Assembly (NCBI RefSeq): GCF_900099835.1
Contig: NZ_FNKP01000002.1
Coordinates: 744,001 to 808,000, forward strand
Direction: 5' to 3'
DNA from: Paraburkholderia fungorum
GTDB taxonomy: Bacteria; Pseudomonadota; Gammaproteobacteria; Burkholderiales; Burkholderiaceae
Length of the DNA stretch: 64,000 nucleotides
Made by a program: the position numbers and the translations under genes. Positions 45,438-54,000 of the stretch are shown one piece after another. Every line of letters begins with the position of its first letter. Position 1 is the stretch's first letter. A model generated the notes under the pieces. It saw only the letters and a program-made list of their open reading frames with translations. It made no database searches and was not told the origin of the DNA.

Positions 45438-46159
45438 AGTGCGGGCTCGGTTGCGCGCAGGCTGGACCAGGTGATCCAGAGTCCGGCTGCGAGATAGGGG
45501 ACCATCGCCAGCACCCACATCAACAGTCCCGCGAGTTGCTGGTCGGTGAGCGGCGTGATGCCCCACGCGGCCGTGCTGGCGAAGTGCACGCCGTACAACG
45601 GCTCGGGCGCGAACACGATCAGCGCGCCGAGCAGGCCCATCTGTCCGATTGTCGTGGCGAGTGCGATGAGCGCGGGCCAGGCCGGCGTCGACGGGGCGAA
45701 GATGCTGCGCCACATCAGCCATGCACTGCCGAGCAGTGTGAGTTGCATCAGCCAGTAACCGGGCACGGTGGCGAGTCCCCATGCGTAGGGGCCGGGTGCA
45801 TGCCAGAGCCAGACAAGCACCGCATGCGCGGCGACCACCGGAACCAGTGGCGGATAACCCATTCGCGGCAATGGAAACGCGAGCACGAGAAGCGGCGCGA
45901 CCGCAGCAATGAGAATGATGTGATGGGTGACGCGCGCCGAAAATAATGCCGACGACAACGCGCACAGCGGCGACACGAATACGACAGCCATCAGCGCTAT
46001 TGCGGCCCAGCCGGCTCGCGCATTGGCACTACGGCCGCTGGCGACGAACCACGCCAGCGCGGCGAGTGCTGCGAGCAGCAGCGGGTCCATATTCCAGCGC
46101 ACCCATAAATCGTCGGGGACGGCCGCTGGTCCACAGTAGGCGACTGGAAAATATGGCAT
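45434..46159 (-). CDS. CtaG-type cytochrome oxidase assembly factor
   Basis: This 241-residue protein has about seven membrane helices and matches the caa3-type CtaG family: VTHHIILIAAVAPLLVLAFP, LWHAPGPYAWGLATVPGYWL, QLTLLGSAWLMWRSIF and DQQLAGLLMWVLAMVPYLAA. The conserved His and Met residues are thought to bind copper for oxidase insertion. I start at ATG 46159; ATG 46186 is an alternative. It is the first gene of the cluster on the minus strand. Confidence 0.88.
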   Translation of the reverse strand: MPYFPVAYCGPAAVPDDLWVRWNMDPLLLAALAALAWFVASGRSANARAGWAAIALMAVVFVSPLCALSSALFSARVTHHIILIAAVAPLLVLAFPLPRMGYPPLVPVVAAHAVLVWLWHAPGPYAWGLATVPGYWLMQLTLLGSAWLMWRSIFAPSTPAWPALIALATTIGQMGLLGALIVFAPEPLYGVHFASTAAWGITPLTDQQLAGLLMWVLAMVPYLAAGLWITWSSLRATEPAL

Positions 46160-46513
46160 GACGCGATATCTTCGTAGGGTCTGCATTCAATGCCGGAGCA
46201 CCAGGCCGGCTTGATGAAGCTTGCCTCGACACGGTGCCTGTTCGTCTTTCTGGTGTTTCAGTAGAGCGGGGCGGCGCGATGAATTAACAAGCTTGTTTAG
46301 ACTAACCTCGGTCGATCCGGCACGCAATATAAATTCTTCTGCGTTCCTGGAGGAGAAGGCGGTGATTTTTCAAAGCGAGAAAGTACTTGATAATGCGGTG
46401 TTTTCTGCTTTCCGGCTCTTGCGGCTATTTTTGCGCTGCAATGATCATTGCGCGCGTTGAACCGTTAGTCACGCTAACTACTCAAGCTAAAGCGGTTGTG
46501 CGTCGCAATACGA
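46160..46513. other. Intergenic region between CtaG and the DeoR gene
   Basis: This 354-base gap is moderately AT-rich and should hold the oxidase-cluster promoter. It contains a perfect 14-base palindrome (46438-46451), described separately. I see no other gene. Confidence 0.3.
46438..46451. promoter_or_regulatory. Palindrome upstream of the oxidase cluster
   Basis: GCAATGATCATTGC is a perfect 14-base palindrome, about 280 bases upstream of the CtaG start and about 60 bases from the DeoR stop. It could be an operator of the oxidase cluster, but no binding protein is suggested by neighbours. Confidence 0.35.
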
Positions 46514-47269
46514 TCAGGCTCGCACCACGCTGACTCCAGCCGCCTCGATTGCCTCTGTCAACGCATTGTCGGTTGTCCGCTCGACAACCACCGTTTGCGC
46601 CAGCGTGATGTCGCCGATCGAATACGCGGACGCCGCATTGAGCTTGTCCATCGAAGCGAGCACAACAGTCTCGGCCGACCTCGCGGCGAGCGCGCGTTTC
46701 ACATAGGCCTCTTCGAGATCGCCGGTACTCAGCCCAGCGGTGGGGTGAACACCGGTCACGCCCATGAAGTAGAGATCGGCGTGGATGTGCGAGATCGCCT
46801 CGATGGCAGCCGCGCCGACATTGACGATGGAGTGCTTGTACAGCCTGCCGCCGATCATGATTACGTCAATCGAAGGATGATCGACCAGGGCGACGGCCAC
46901 CGTCGGACTGTGCGTGACGACCGTCGCTGCCAGCGTGGGCGGCAGGTGCTTCACCAGTTCGGCGGACGTCGTGCCGCCGTCGATCATCACGATCTGCCCC
47001 GGCAGGATCATCGCGGCAGCGGCCATGCCGATCGCGCTCTTGCCCGACGACTCCAGCGCGCGCCTGGCGGAAAACGGCGCCACCGCCGACGACGCCGGCA
47101 ACGCCCCGCCATGCACACGTTGCAGCAAACCCTCCGAGGCCATCTCGCGCAGGTCGCGCCGGATCGTGTCCTCCGAGACGCCGAAGGTCGCTGCGAGCGG
47201 CGCCGCCAGCACCTGTCCGTCACGAGCAAGCAATTCGAGGATGGTTTTCTTGCGTTGGGTCGTCAACAT
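46514..47269 (-). CDS. DeoR family transcriptional regulator
   Basis: This 251-residue regulator has the DeoR helix-turn-helix (RKKTILELLARDGQVLAAPL, FGVSEDTIRRDLREM) and a sugar-phosphate-binding C-terminal domain with IDGGTTSAELVKHL and LYKHSIVNVGAAAIEAISHI. I start at ATG 47269 since the DeoR fold begins there; the longer frame adds non-family residues. Three direct TGCACGA repeats and an inverted repeat lie immediately upstream and are shared with the divergent nudK gene. Effector not known. Confidence 0.92.
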   Translation of the reverse strand: MLTTQRKKTILELLARDGQVLAAPLAATFGVSEDTIRRDLREMASEGLLQRVHGGALPASSAVAPFSARRALESSGKSAIGMAAAAMILPGQIVMIDGGTTSAELVKHLPPTLAATVVTHSPTVAVALVDHPSIDVIMIGGRLYKHSIVNVGAAAIEAISHIHADLYFMGVTGVHPTAGLSTGDLEEAYVKRALAARSAETVVLASMDKLNAASAYSIGDITLAQTVVVERTTDNALTEAIEAAGVSVVRA

Positions 47270-47317
47270 GATATGCACGAATTTTCTTGATATTGCACGA
47301 AATTGCACGATATCATG
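47267..47317. promoter_or_regulatory. Compound operator of the divergent DeoR/nudK pair
   Basis: Three direct copies of TGCACGA (47274-47280, 47294-47300, 47304-47310) lie at 20- and 10-base spacing, roughly two and one helical turns. They sit within an inverted repeat CATGATAT (47267-47274) and ATATCATG (47310-47317). The site overlaps the DeoR start and lies 30-80 bases upstream of the nudK start, so one DeoR protein probably controls both genes. Confidence 0.65.
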
Positions 47318-47347
47318 ATTTCACCTTTTTCGTGACCGGAGCGACTC

Positions 47348-47947
47348 ATGACAGCGACGCAAGACCGTGTACGCATCGTCGACACAACCGTGCTTTCGAA
47401 CGACTGGTATGTGCTGAAAAAGACCACCTTCGACTTTCTGCGGCGTGACGGCACGTGGCAGCGTCAGAGCCGCGAAACCTACGACCGAGGCAACGGCGCG
47501 ACCATTCTGCTGTTCGATCCTGTGCGCAAAACCGTGATTCTCACGCGCCAATTCAGGTTTCCCGTTTTCGTGAACGGTCATGACGGGATGCTCGTGGAAG
47601 CGGCTGCGGGTCTGCTCGACAACGCTTCGCCAGAGGAACGCATCCGCGCCGAAGTGGAGGAGGAAACGGGGTTTCGCGTGCGGGACGTGCAGAAGGTCTT
47701 CGAGGCGTATATGAGCCCCGGCTCGGTGACCGAAAAGCTCCACTTCTTCATCGCGGAATACGACGCGACGACGCGCGTCAGCGAGGGTGGCGGAGTCGAA
47801 GCGGAAGGCGAAGACCTGGAAGTGATGGAGTTGACGCTGGCGGACGCGCTAGCGGCGGTGCGGCACGGTGAGATCGTCGACGCGAAGACCATCATGCTGT
47901 TACAGCATCTGGCTCTGCGCGAACTGACGGAGCAGGGCGGAAACTAG
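47348..47947 (+). CDS. NudK-type Nudix hydrolase (GDP-mannose pyrophosphatase)
   Basis: This 199-residue Nudix enzyme is closest to NudK, which hydrolyses GDP-mannose and related sugar nucleotides. The Nudix-box region AGLLDNASPEERIRAEVEEE and the TGF that follows has Ala where the general consensus has Arg, as in NudK, which has Lys. The FEAYMSPGSVTEKLHFFIAE segment is also a NudK trait. GGAG at 47338-47341 precedes ATG 47348. Divergent from a DeoR gene over a shared operator. Confidence 0.88.
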   Translation: MTATQDRVRIVDTTVLSNDWYVLKKTTFDFLRRDGTWQRQSRETYDRGNGATILLFDPVRKTVILTRQFRFPVFVNGHDGMLVEAAAGLLDNASPEERIRAEVEEETGFRVRDVQKVFEAYMSPGSVTEKLHFFIAEYDATTRVSEGGGVEAEGEDLEVMELTLADALAAVRHGEIVDAKTIMLLQHLALRELTEQGGN

Positions 47948-47967
47948 CCGCCTCTGGCCGTCAGTCC

Positions 47968-48006
47968 GCCGCGCGTTTATGTGCCGCGCGTTTATGTGCC
48001 GCGCGT
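47968..48006. repeat. 15-base tandem repeat, 2.6 copies
   Basis: GCCGCGCGTTTATGT is present in two perfect copies (47968-47982 and 47983-47997) and a nine-base partial third copy. It lies between the nudK stop and the CelD-like gene and encodes that gene's last residues and its stop on the minus strand (stop 47992-47994). Confidence 0.85.
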
Positions 48007-49179
48007 GCTGGTTCCTAGCGGCTGGTCCGTTTTCTTGCCCAGCCTTGCTTTCAACTGACGCCCGAGGCTTCCGCCCGCAATGCGCTGGCGCAGACCGCCG
48101 TATTGCAACTGAAGGGCGCGCGCGGCAAACGCCATCTGCCCCCACCGGCTTACTGCAATTCGAAAATCGGTGCAGGCATAGCCGAGTCCACCGGTCCAGA
48201 TCGATTTATAGCGGCTGTCGCCGGAACCGAAATCGACATCGCGCTGATTCTCGAATGCCCATTTGAGAATACTTTCGAGTAACAGAGAGCCGGGTGAGCA
48301 TTTCGACTGAGCGGGATCGTAAGCCGCCTGCATTCCTATCACCGTGCGCTCGGATATGGCGACAAGACTAATGGCGATCGCTTTGCCATTCAGTGTTGAT
48401 ATAAATAGCCGGAACGATTCTCCGAATAGTGAATCGGCCGACATTTTTCGCAGGAAATTCTGATAGGGCTGTTTAAAAAATTCGCCGTCTGCGCCAACCT
48501 TTGCCGCCCACTGGTGTTTCCACTCGAGCATGGTTTCGACATAAGCGGCGCTGCGTGGATCGTCCAGTCCGATTATCAGCAATGCCGATTCCCCGGTTCT
48601 CAGCAAACGACGCTGATGGTAATCCTGTTCTTTTTTAAATGAATCCGGTAGTGCATGACGATATTCGCTCCATTTGCCGTACCGCATCAATCGCGCCATG
48701 CCGATCATGCGCGGTTCGGCGCGCGACTGCCATTTCGCCGCCGATGCATGCCGATGCAGCGGGGAGCCGGTACGCACCATCGGCAGCCGGATGATGTCGC
48801 TGCCGCACGATGAAAGCAGCACTCGCCACGCAGCGGCCACCAGCGATTCCCTGTCGCCGCCGGGCCCAACCAGCACTTCCGACTGCTCCGAAATGTCCGG
48901 CGCCAGCGGCCGCACGGTGGTCCACGCGTATTCGCGGTAGCGGATCAGCGGCCACGCCAGCACCATCCGCCCGTCCTGTCTGCCGATGATGCAATGCAGG
49001 CTCGCGCCCGTGGGAATCGCCACCTCGCGCAGTGCGTGAAGGCAGTAGCGAAACAGTTGGAACGGCGTGCCTCCGGCGGATTGCCAGAGCGTTTCCCATT
49101 CCTTGTGCAATGCGGTGAATGCGTCGATATCGGTGACAATTTCAAACTGCACAGTGCCTCGGTTTGACTGCGTTTCCAT
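47992..49179 (-). CDS. GNAT/FemAB-type acetyltransferase (CelD-like)
   Basis: This 395-residue GNAT-fold protein belongs to the group COG5653/PF13480 (formerly CelD, linked to cellulose and other exopolysaccharides). Visible features include the FEIVTDIDAFTALHKEWETL start, the middle KEQDYHQRRLLRTG and WKHQWAAKVGADGEFF segments, and the C-terminal PAQSKCSPGSLLLESILKWA and VDFGSGDSRYKSIWTGG strands typical of the acyl-CoA fold. No signal peptide. Its short C-terminus lies in the tandem repeat (47968-48006). It sits about two kilobases from the bcs cellulose operon, so a polysaccharide role is plausible, but no direct link is shown. Confidence 0.82.
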   Translation of the reverse strand: METQSNRGTVQFEIVTDIDAFTALHKEWETLWQSAGGTPFQLFRYCLHALREVAIPTGASLHCIIGRQDGRMVLAWPLIRYREYAWTTVRPLAPDISEQSEVLVGPGGDRESLVAAAWRVLLSSCGSDIIRLPMVRTGSPLHRHASAAKWQSRAEPRMIGMARLMRYGKWSEYRHALPDSFKKEQDYHQRRLLRTGESALLIIGLDDPRSAAYVETMLEWKHQWAAKVGADGEFFKQPYQNFLRKMSADSLFGESFRLFISTLNGKAIAISLVAISERTVIGMQAAYDPAQSKCSPGSLLLESILKWAFENQRDVDFGSGDSRYKSIWTGGLGYACTDFRIAVSRWGQMAFAARALQLQYGGLRQRIAGGSLGRQLKARLGKKTDQPLGTSTRGT

Positions 49180-49704
49180 TGGTGTTTGTCCATAGGAACA
49201 GCGTAATTCGGTGGATGAATTTTTATTTGAAGCTATTGCGTTGTTATTTGTTAAATGCGTAACGAGGTCAAATAATCAGCATCGATTTATGTTGTCGTTT
49301 ATTCGCAAGGTAAGGAATATGTAGCGTTTTTTTACATCGACAGAATATCTGAAGATTAGTCGCCGTTATGCGGGGTCGCGCACACTTCAAACGTGCGATT
49401 TTTTTCTGGAATAGCGTAGGAATTGCCGGTCGGGCGGCAGCGGTATTCCGTATTTATAGTGAGTGACTGAATGAGGATTTCAGTATGGAAGTTTTTACCG
49501 CGATGTCGATGTTTTTGACATAGGCAGGTAATAACTGAATGTTCGATTACGTACGTGCGTGGGCTGAATCATCAACTGAATAATAATCGGGCGTATTCCC
49601 AGAATGAGTGTCAGGTGATTGACAGGCGCGAAACGTGCTATCGATTTGTCCGATCGCACGCGAGACGGAAACCGTACCCATTTCAATAACAGACCCATCG
49701 CACC
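49180..49704. other. AT-rich intergenic region
   Basis: This 525-base stretch between the divergent CelD-like and DUF2252 genes is distinctly more AT-rich than the window average over 49190-49640. It holds no credible ORF. It should contain promoters for both genes; no strong repeats were found by eye. Confidence 0.4.
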
Positions 49705-50928
49705 ATGCCCCAAAAAAACAACGTAAAACGCAAACTGCCCGATGCGCAAGCGCGCCAGCCGCTGTTGACCAGCCGCCGCAACGCCCGAATGGCGCGCTCC
49801 GCGCACGCATATGTCCGTGGCAATACCAGCAAGTTCTACGAGTGGCTCGACGGTATCGACGGACACGCGCTGCCCGAGGGCCCGGCGATCTGGATTTGCG
49901 GCGACTGCCATAGCGGCAATCTAGGGCCGGTGGCCGACTCGCGCGGACGCGTCGAAATCCAGATTCGCGATCTCGACCAGACCGTGATCGGCAATCCCGC
50001 GCACGACCTGATCCGGCTCGGTCTGTCGCTGGCGACTGCCGCGCGCGGCTCGGACCTGCCCGGCGTCACGACGGTCCGCATGATGGAGGCGATGGCGGAT
50101 GGCTACGAGCGCGCGTTCGACGAAGCCGCCGGCGACGCCGACATCCACGCGGAAAAGCCCGAAGCCGTGCGGGTGGTGATGAAGGAAGCGGTGCGCCGTT
50201 CATGGCGTCATCTGGCCGAGGAGCGTATCGAGGATATCGAGCCGAGCATCCCGCTGGGTCCGCGTTTCTGGCCGCTGGCAAAGCGCGAGCGGCGCGAGAT
50301 CGACACGCTGTTCGAAAAGGGGTCGCTCGAAGGACTCGCCAGGGTGCTGCGCGACGGCCGCGAAGGCAGCGACGTCACGGTGCTGGACGCCGCCTACTGG
50401 GTAAAGGGATGCAGCTCGCTGGGCCGTCTGCGCTATGCGGTGCTGCTCGACATCGACGGTGCGGCGGTGGAGGGCGACGACCTCTGCCTGATCGACATCA
50501 AGGAGGCCGCTCAGGCTGCCGCGCCGCGTTACGCGGGCGTCCGCATGCCGCGCGATAACGCCGAACGGGTGGTGGAGGGCGCGCGCCATTTGTCGCCGCT
50601 GCTGGGCGAGCGGATGCGCGCGGCGCGTCTCGCGGATCGCGCGGTCGTCATCCGCGAACTGTTGCCGCAGGACATGAAGCTGACGATCGAGCAATTCACC
50701 CGCGACGAGGCGATGAAGGTGGCGCGCTTTCTCGCGCTGGTGGTGGGCAAGGCGCACGCGCGGCAGATGGACAGCGTCGAGCGTAAGGCGTGGCTGGCGG
50801 AGTTGCGCAAGAACCGCTCGAAGACGCTCGACGCCCCCGGCTGGCTGTGGACCGGCATCGTGGAACTGGTGAGCAGTCACGCGGCCGGTTATCTGGAGCA
50901 TTGCCGGCGCTATGCGACGGAGCGGTGA
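49705..50928 (+). CDS. DUF2252 family protein
   Basis: This 407-residue protein belongs to the DUF2252 family, which is distantly kinase-like. The segments FYEWLDGIDG, WICGDCHSGNLGPVADSRGR and RVEIQIRDLDQTVIGNPAHD (with the NxGxxxD-type acidic residues) are characteristic. The rest is helical, ending in a segment with KNRSKTLDAPGWLWTGIVE. No signal peptide or membrane helix. It is convergent with bcsC. The biochemical role is unknown. Confidence 0.85.
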   Translation: MPQKNNVKRKLPDAQARQPLLTSRRNARMARSAHAYVRGNTSKFYEWLDGIDGHALPEGPAIWICGDCHSGNLGPVADSRGRVEIQIRDLDQTVIGNPAHDLIRLGLSLATAARGSDLPGVTTVRMMEAMADGYERAFDEAAGDADIHAEKPEAVRVVMKEAVRRSWRHLAEERIEDIEPSIPLGPRFWPLAKRERREIDTLFEKGSLEGLARVLRDGREGSDVTVLDAAYWVKGCSSLGRLRYAVLLDIDGAAVEGDDLCLIDIKEAAQAAAPRYAGVRMPRDNAERVVEGARHLSPLLGERMRAARLADRAVVIRELLPQDMKLTIEQFTRDEAMKVARFLALVVGKAHARQMDSVERKAWLAELRKNRSKTLDAPGWLWTGIVELVSSHAAGYLEHCRRYATER

Positions 50929-50970
50929 AGCCTGGCGAGTCGGGTACTGCTTTGGAGAGCATCATTCGAA

Positions 50971-51009
50971 CGACGGCCGGCGTCGATATGAAAACGACGC
51001 CGGCCGTCG
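50971..51009. terminator. Hairpin between convergent DUF2252 and bcsC
   Basis: CGACGGCCGGCGTCG (50971-50985) pairs perfectly with 50995-51009 over 15 bases around a nine-base loop (ATATGAAAA). It sits exactly between the two convergent stops. It is very stable but has no T-run, so it could be a bidirectional terminator, a factor-dependent one or a mobile palindrome. Confidence 0.55.
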
Positions 51010-51030
51010 CCGGACTTCAACCCTGCGTCA

Positions 51031-54000
51031 CTAGTTCGACAGCGACAGATACGGCGAGCTGAGCGGAGCGGGCGGGAACGGCTGCAAGCCGGTCTGCTTG
51101 CTGAAGCTGTAGCGCACGTACACGGCGGCGAGCCACTCGCGATATTCGTACGCATTGCCCAGCGAAGCCGTGGCGCCGAACGCCAGTTGCGGCGCGAGTT
51201 GATACTCGCCCACCGCGCTGAGCGAGTACGACACGCCCGTCTTGCTCTGGCCTGGATAGACCTGATTGGCGACCACGCCGCTGGTGCCCGTGCTGTTCAG
51301 CAGCGCGGCATTGCTCACCGCTGCGGATTGCAAATTGCCATTGGTCGGGAAATAGTTCGACGCGTCCTCGCGATAATGCTGCACGCCGATCGAGCCCTTC
51401 ACGTCATAGGTGAACGCGCCGTTACGACCCATCCATTCCACCGGCAGATTCAGGATCACGTACTGCTGCGGGCTGAAGTAGCCGCCCTGACCGTACGTGA
51501 AATAGGACAGGTTCTTGTCGTAGCGCATCAGCGTTGTGTTCACGCCGATTGTCAGCGTCTGGTCCGCATCCTTCAGCAGACGCGTGTAGACGCCGCCGCC
51601 GCCCTTCACGGCGTTGTTGCTCTGGACGTTATCGCCGCCGTAATACTGATACGAGCCGTTCACGTACAGGCCGCTCGTGCCGTCGTCCCAGGCGAGGCTC
51701 GCTAGGCCGCCCGTCGACGTGACGCCGCCCCATTCAAGGCCGGAACCCGAGTCGCGCGCACCGGCGTACGACAACAGGCTGTCGGTCACCGCGCGGCGTG
51801 CGATCGCGAGCGAGTACGACACCTTGTCGCTGATGCCGCCGTTGTATTGCGCGCCGCCCACGATGTTGGTTTCGCGGAAGCCGATCGGTGTCACGCCGAT
51901 ATCGGCGGCGATGCTGCGGCTGTCGTAGCCGACCGACAGGCCCACGCCGCTCGCGGTCTGGCTGCCGTAGTTGTTGGTGCCCGCCACCGCTGCCGATTCC
52001 GACGTGCTGTTCGACAGACCCGCACCGAAGCGCGCGAGCGTCGACGTGCTACCGGACGCGGTGCCGGCATCGAGCGTGACAGGCGTCGCCGTGACGACGA
52101 TGTGGCCATTGCCCGCCTTGATGCGCCCCTGGATCGGCGCTTCGATATCGTTGAGGGTGGACAGGCCGTCCTCGCCGCTGCGGTTGCGGAACACGATCCC
52201 GCCCGACACGGTGCTCGCCTGCTCGCGGTTGATCTGCGCGAGTTCATCCGCGACGCCGAGCGTTTGCGTATTGGCGACGTTCGACGGCTGGTAGCTGTTG
52301 TCGTTCGCGCCCGGCTGTTGCGGATAATACGGCTGCGCGTAGCCGGTGGGCGGCTGCGGAATGTACGGCTGCTGCGCGTAGTAGCCCTGGTTCTGATACG
52401 CCTGTTGCTGCGGCGGATAAGGCTGGTAGGGCTGATACGGCTGCTGTTGCTGCTGATACGGCTGTTGCGCGTAGGTCTGCTGCCGGTTATAGGTCTGCTG
52501 GCGCGCGTTGGTGGTGGCGGTGTGGGTCGTACGCGGCACGCTTTGCCGTTTGGTGGTCGTCGCGCGTCGCGCCGTGGTGGTTGCAGGGGCGTACGGCTGC
52601 GGCATCGCGCCGGGATTGGCTTGCGCCTGGCGTGAAGCGGGCGACATCGGCCAGGGCGTCGACGCGTAGCCGTCCTGCCCGTATGGCTGCTGTTGCTGTT
52701 GCTGCTGCGGATAGCCGGGGTTGTATTGCTGCTGCGCCTGCTGCGGATAGCCGCCGTTGTACTGCTGTTGCGCCTGCTGCGGATAGCCACCGTTGTACTG
52801 CGGCTGTTGCTGCTGCGCATAACCCGGGTTGTACTGCTGCTGCGGCTGCCCTTGTCCCTGGCCCGGATACGGCTGCAACGGCGCACCCGACTGGCTCGAC
52901 CCGTAAGCTTCCTGCCCATAGCCGCCCGAATCCGCACCCTGACGCGGCGCGTTATAAGGCAACGCTGCGGGCGCGACGTTCGGCGTGTAAGGCTGCGCGG
53001 GCGCAGAGTAAGGCGCGACGTAAGGCGCGGGCTGCGAAGGCGGCGGATAGTTCGGCACGGTCTGTGTCGGCAAGGAGGACTGCGTGTACGGAAGCGCTGC
53101 GCGCGCGGCATTGAAGCTGCCGTCGGCACCTGCGCCAGTGGCGGTGTCGGTCGGCGAAGCGACGGCGGTTTTGCCCTCGAAAGGATTGGTGCCGGGCAGC
53201 GGCGTCGAGCCCATCCGGCTCATGGCCGCTTCCCAGCCGCGCGGCACGTTGCTGGCCGTGCCGTTACGCGGCGCGTTGGCCATCAGCGGCGTGTTGGCGG
53301 CGACCAGCGAGCGCTGCAAATACGTTGACGCCAGCGACAGCTTGCCTTCTGCGCGATACATGCGGCCGACCGTGGCCAGCAGACCCGGATCGCCAGGCGA
53401 GGCGGCCAGCGCCTGTCGGGCGAGCGATTCGGCATAGCTGAACTGCTTCGCGCCGACCGCAGCGGGGATCGCCGCCTGCACCAGATTCAGGTCGTCGGGT
53501 CTGCGCTGCAAGGCGACGCGATAGGCCGCGAGCGCACTGCGGTCGTCGCCGGCACTGGAGTAGAGACGCGCCAGCGCGGCCTGCAAGTCGGGGTTGTCGG
53601 GCATGGCTGCGAGCCACGGTGCGATCACGTCGTACGCGCTGGCGAGATCGCCGCGCTGACGCACCGAATCCGCCTGCTTGATGACGATGCCCAGATTCAG
53701 ATTGCCGAAGTCGGTGCGCTGCTGCGGCGTCAATTGCATCGACGACAGACGGCGCATCACCGAGCCGAGTTCGACGTCCTGATGCGTCGCCGACAGGATG
53801 CCCGCGTATTGCAGAAGCAGATCGGTGTTACCGGGCGCGGCGTTCATCGCGCTGCGCACGAGACCGAGCGCGCGGGTCGGGTCGCCCGCCTGCTGATACG
53901 CACCGGCGATCACGCCGATCAACTCGGGACTGTTGCCGGCCACCGGCTCGGTCGCGCGCAACGTGGCGAGCGCCTGCTGGTTCTGACCGGCGCGCGCCAT

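Noticed and set aside
49495..49911. 138-residue minus-strand frame overlapping the DUF2252 start
   Set aside because: Shadow composition in the DUF2252 coding part and AT-rich random sequence outside it.
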